The notes beneath the pieces are model-generated. The model was given only the letters and a program-made list of their open reading frames with translations. It ran no database searches and was not told the DNA's origin. The position numbers and the translations under genes were made by a program. A stretch of 64,000 nt of DNA. Source: Treponema bryantii. GTDB taxonomy: Bacteria; Spirochaetota; Spirochaetia; Treponematales; Treponemataceae. This document shows positions 62,196-64,000 of this stretch, in pieces (position 1 is the first letter of the stretch; every line of letters begins with the position of its first letter). The stretch lies in assembly GCF_900113965.1 (NCBI RefSeq), contig NZ_FORI01000001.1, positions 124,001 to 188,000 on the forward strand. The letters run 5' to 3'.

Positions 62196-64000
62196 TTAGA
62201 TATCCAAATTAGCATAGCTTGAGTTCTCTTCAATGAAGCGGCGGCGTGGCTCTACTTCTTCACCCATACATACGCTGAAAATTCTATCGGCTGCCATTGC
62301 ATCTGGAATTGTTACAACTCGCATCTTACGGTGTGCAGGATCCATTGTTGTTTCCCAGAGCTGTTTACCATCCATTTCACCAAGACCCTTGTAACGCTGA
62401 ACATCGGCTTTATCACGCTGGTCGCCAAGAGCATCCAGAGCAGCATCGCGTTCTGCATCACTGTAACAATAAACTGGATCTTTCTTACCAAGCTGAACTT
62501 TGAACAGCGGAGGCATAGCAAGATATACATAACCGTTTTCAATCAGCTTCGGCATGTAGCGGAAGAAGAAAGTCAAAAGCAATGTGCGGATATGTGAACC
62601 GTCGACATCGGCATCGGCCATGATGATGATTTTATGATAGCGGAGTTTGTCGATATTAAAATCTTTTCCAAAGCCTGCACCAAGAGAAGCAATTACAGGT
62701 TCAAGCTTATCGTTGTTCATTACTTTTTCAGGACGAACTTTTTCAACGTTAAGCATCTTTCCCCAGAGAGGAAGAATAGCCTGTGTCTTAGGGTCTCTAC
62801 CCTTCTTGGCAGAACCACCCGCAGAGTCTCCCTCGACTATGTATACTTCGCAGAGTTCAGGATTTTTCATTGAACAGTCAGACAATTTTTCTGGAAGACC
62901 AAAGCCGTCACTCATTGTCTTTTTACGCATATTGTCTTTTGCCTTGCGGGCAGCAATACGTGCCTTAGCTTCATCGATAGCCTTTTTAAGAATAGCTTCT
63001 AGAACCTGAGGATTCTGTTCAAAATATATAGTGAGTTTTTCTTTTACAATTTGATCTACAATTGTGCGGACTTCTGTATTACCAAGTTTTTCCTTTGTCT
63101 GACCTTCAAACTCAGGCTCTGGAACTTTCATGGAAATTACTGCAGTAAGACCGCTGCTCAAATCTTCGTATGTAAGCTTTTCATCTTTATCAAGATTTTT
63201 CTTAAGCTTTTCATTTGCTTCAAAGAATTTGTTTAATGTAAAACGAACGGCGCTGCGGAAACCTTCAAGGTGTGTTCCACCATCACGAGTATTAATGTCG
63301 TTAACGAACGTTCGTACGTTTTCAGAGTATGAGGAATTATAATGCATAGAGATTTCTGTGATTACATCATCCTTTTCCTCTTTGATATAAATTGGTTCAG
63401 CTGGAACTACAGCCTTACCTTCATCTATTTCTTTTACGAATTCATTAATACCGCCTTCAAACTTCAAAACCTCTTCTTTAGGATTTTCAAGTCTTTCATC
63501 GCGGAAAATAATTACAACACCACTGTTAAGAAATGCAAGTTCGCGAAGACGATCACGAAGTACGTCATAATCATAAGTTGTTGTTTCTGTAAAGATTGTT
63601 TTATCAGCCTTCCAGCGGATTGTTGTTCCGTGTTCATTTTCTGGAATATCACCAATAACTTCTACTTTGGTTTTTGGAACACCACGTTCATATTTCTGCT
63701 GATAAACATGACCATCACGTTTAACAGTTGCTTCCATCCAGTCTGAAAGAGCATTAACGCAGGATACACCTACACCATGCAAACCGCCGGAAACCTTATA
63801 TGAACCTTTATCAAACTTACCACCGGCATGAAGACGTGTAAGTACAAGTTCAAGAGCAGAGATTTTTTCTGTAGGGTGAATATCAACAGGAATACCACGT
63901 CCATTATCTTCAACGCGGCAAATATCGTCTCTTTCGAGTGCTACAACAACAGTATCACAAAAGCCTGCCATTGCTTCATCGATTGAGTTATCTACTGTTT
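62196..64000 (-). CDS. gyrB: DNA gyrase subunit B (5' part beyond window)
   Basis: Partial: the frame continues past the right edge, since NSIDEAMAGFCD is read through without a start. About 600 residues are present. ATP-binding GHKL motifs DNGRGIPV and GGLHGVGVS, TOPRIM motifs EGDSAGG and MADADVDGSH, and the C-terminal GLGEMDGKQLWETTMDP are intact. First gene of gyrBA. Confidence 0.97.
   Translation of the reverse strand, partial: TVDNSIDEAMAGFCDTVVVALERDDICRVEDNGRGIPVDIHPTEKISALELVLTRLHAGGKFDKGSYKVSGGLHGVGVSCVNALSDWMEATVKRDGHVYQQKYERGVPKTKVEVIGDIPENEHGTTIRWKADKTIFTETTTYDYDVLRDRLRELAFLNSGVVIIFRDERLENPKEEVLKFEGGINEFVKEIDEGKAVVPAEPIYIKEEKDDVITEISMHYNSSYSENVRTFVNDINTRDGGTHLEGFRSAVRFTLNKFFEANEKLKKNLDKDEKLTYEDLSSGLTAVISMKVPEPEFEGQTKEKLGNTEVRTIVDQIVKEKLTIYFEQNPQVLEAILKKAIDEAKARIAARKAKDNMRKKTMSDGFGLPEKLSDCSMKNPELCEVYIVEGDSAGGSAKKGRDPKTQAILPLWGKMLNVEKVRPEKVMNNDKLEPVIASLGAGFGKDFNIDKLRYHKIIIMADADVDGSHIRTLLLTFFFRYMPKLIENGYVYLAMPPLFKVQLGKKDPVYCYSDAERDAALDALGDQRDKADVQRYKGLGEMDGKQLWETTMDPAHRKMRVVTIPDAMAADRIFSVCMGEEVEPRRRFIEENSSYANLDI

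Overview
The window looks like a chromosomal segment of a host-associated Treponema (Spirochaetota), most likely a gut or rumen species. The reasons are an archaeal-type PheRS beta subunit, Ala at the GyrA quinolone position, many short lipoproteins with spirochaete-style lipoboxes, an AT-leaning genome and a rich set of polysaccharidases (three GH18 modules, GH64, GH10, GH43). This placement comes from reading the sequence; no database was searched.

Layout. 0.1-2.3 kb: AmmeMemoRadiSam pair (Memo-AMMECR1 fusion plus radical SAM). 2.3-4.4 kb: a repeated dual-hairpin element, then an ABC-F gene with a long leader that carries a small uORF and a hairpin over the ribosome binding site. 4.4-10.2 kb: nucleotidase-like HAD, ABC exporter, ApbE, and convergent to it Gx transporter, NusG-domain-II protein and a PD-(D/E)XK-like protein. 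10.2-11.0 kb: gene-free, highly structured DNA with a second dual-hairpin copy. 11.0-13.4 kb: PheT with an unusual C-terminal tRNA-binding domain. 13.4-17.8 kb: AT-rich accessory block of hypothetical proteins (lipoprotein, VanZ-like, FRG domain, XRE regulator, overlapping small genes) flanked by inverted copies of one palindrome. 17.8-27.7 kb: D-lactate dehydrogenase, then an outer-surface set for chitin and beta-1,3-glucan (two GH18 lipoproteins, one GH64 lipoprotein), a diguanylate cyclase and small genes. 27.9-38.9 kb: GH10 xylanase, FtsK, a frameshifted YhcG-type nuclease, QueH, ornithine decarboxylase, DUF2156 and Cys-cluster proteins, CHASE-GGDEF. 39.0-47.8 kb: alpha-2-macroglobulin plus PBP1C, desulfoferrodoxin. 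47.9-58.4 kb: dCMP deaminase, MnmA, DHH phosphoesterase, AzlCD, sugar kinase, HAD, S41 peptidase, GH43, GNAT.

58.4-59.6 kb is the most striking part: a gene-free block with nine parS-like palindromes, three perfect DnaA boxes, three 27-bp iterons and three pairs of other palindromes, next to gyrA and gyrB. It reads as the chromosomal centromere and probable replication origin. The parS sites fall into three modules of about 250 bp.

A second theme is a short palindrome family (GGTTGAGC/TCGAAACC and relatives). Copies sit between genes, in a terminator, inside the origin block, and in frame inside ftsK (twice), pheT and the Gx transporter gene. No rRNA, tRNA, CRISPR array or intact insertion sequence was found.
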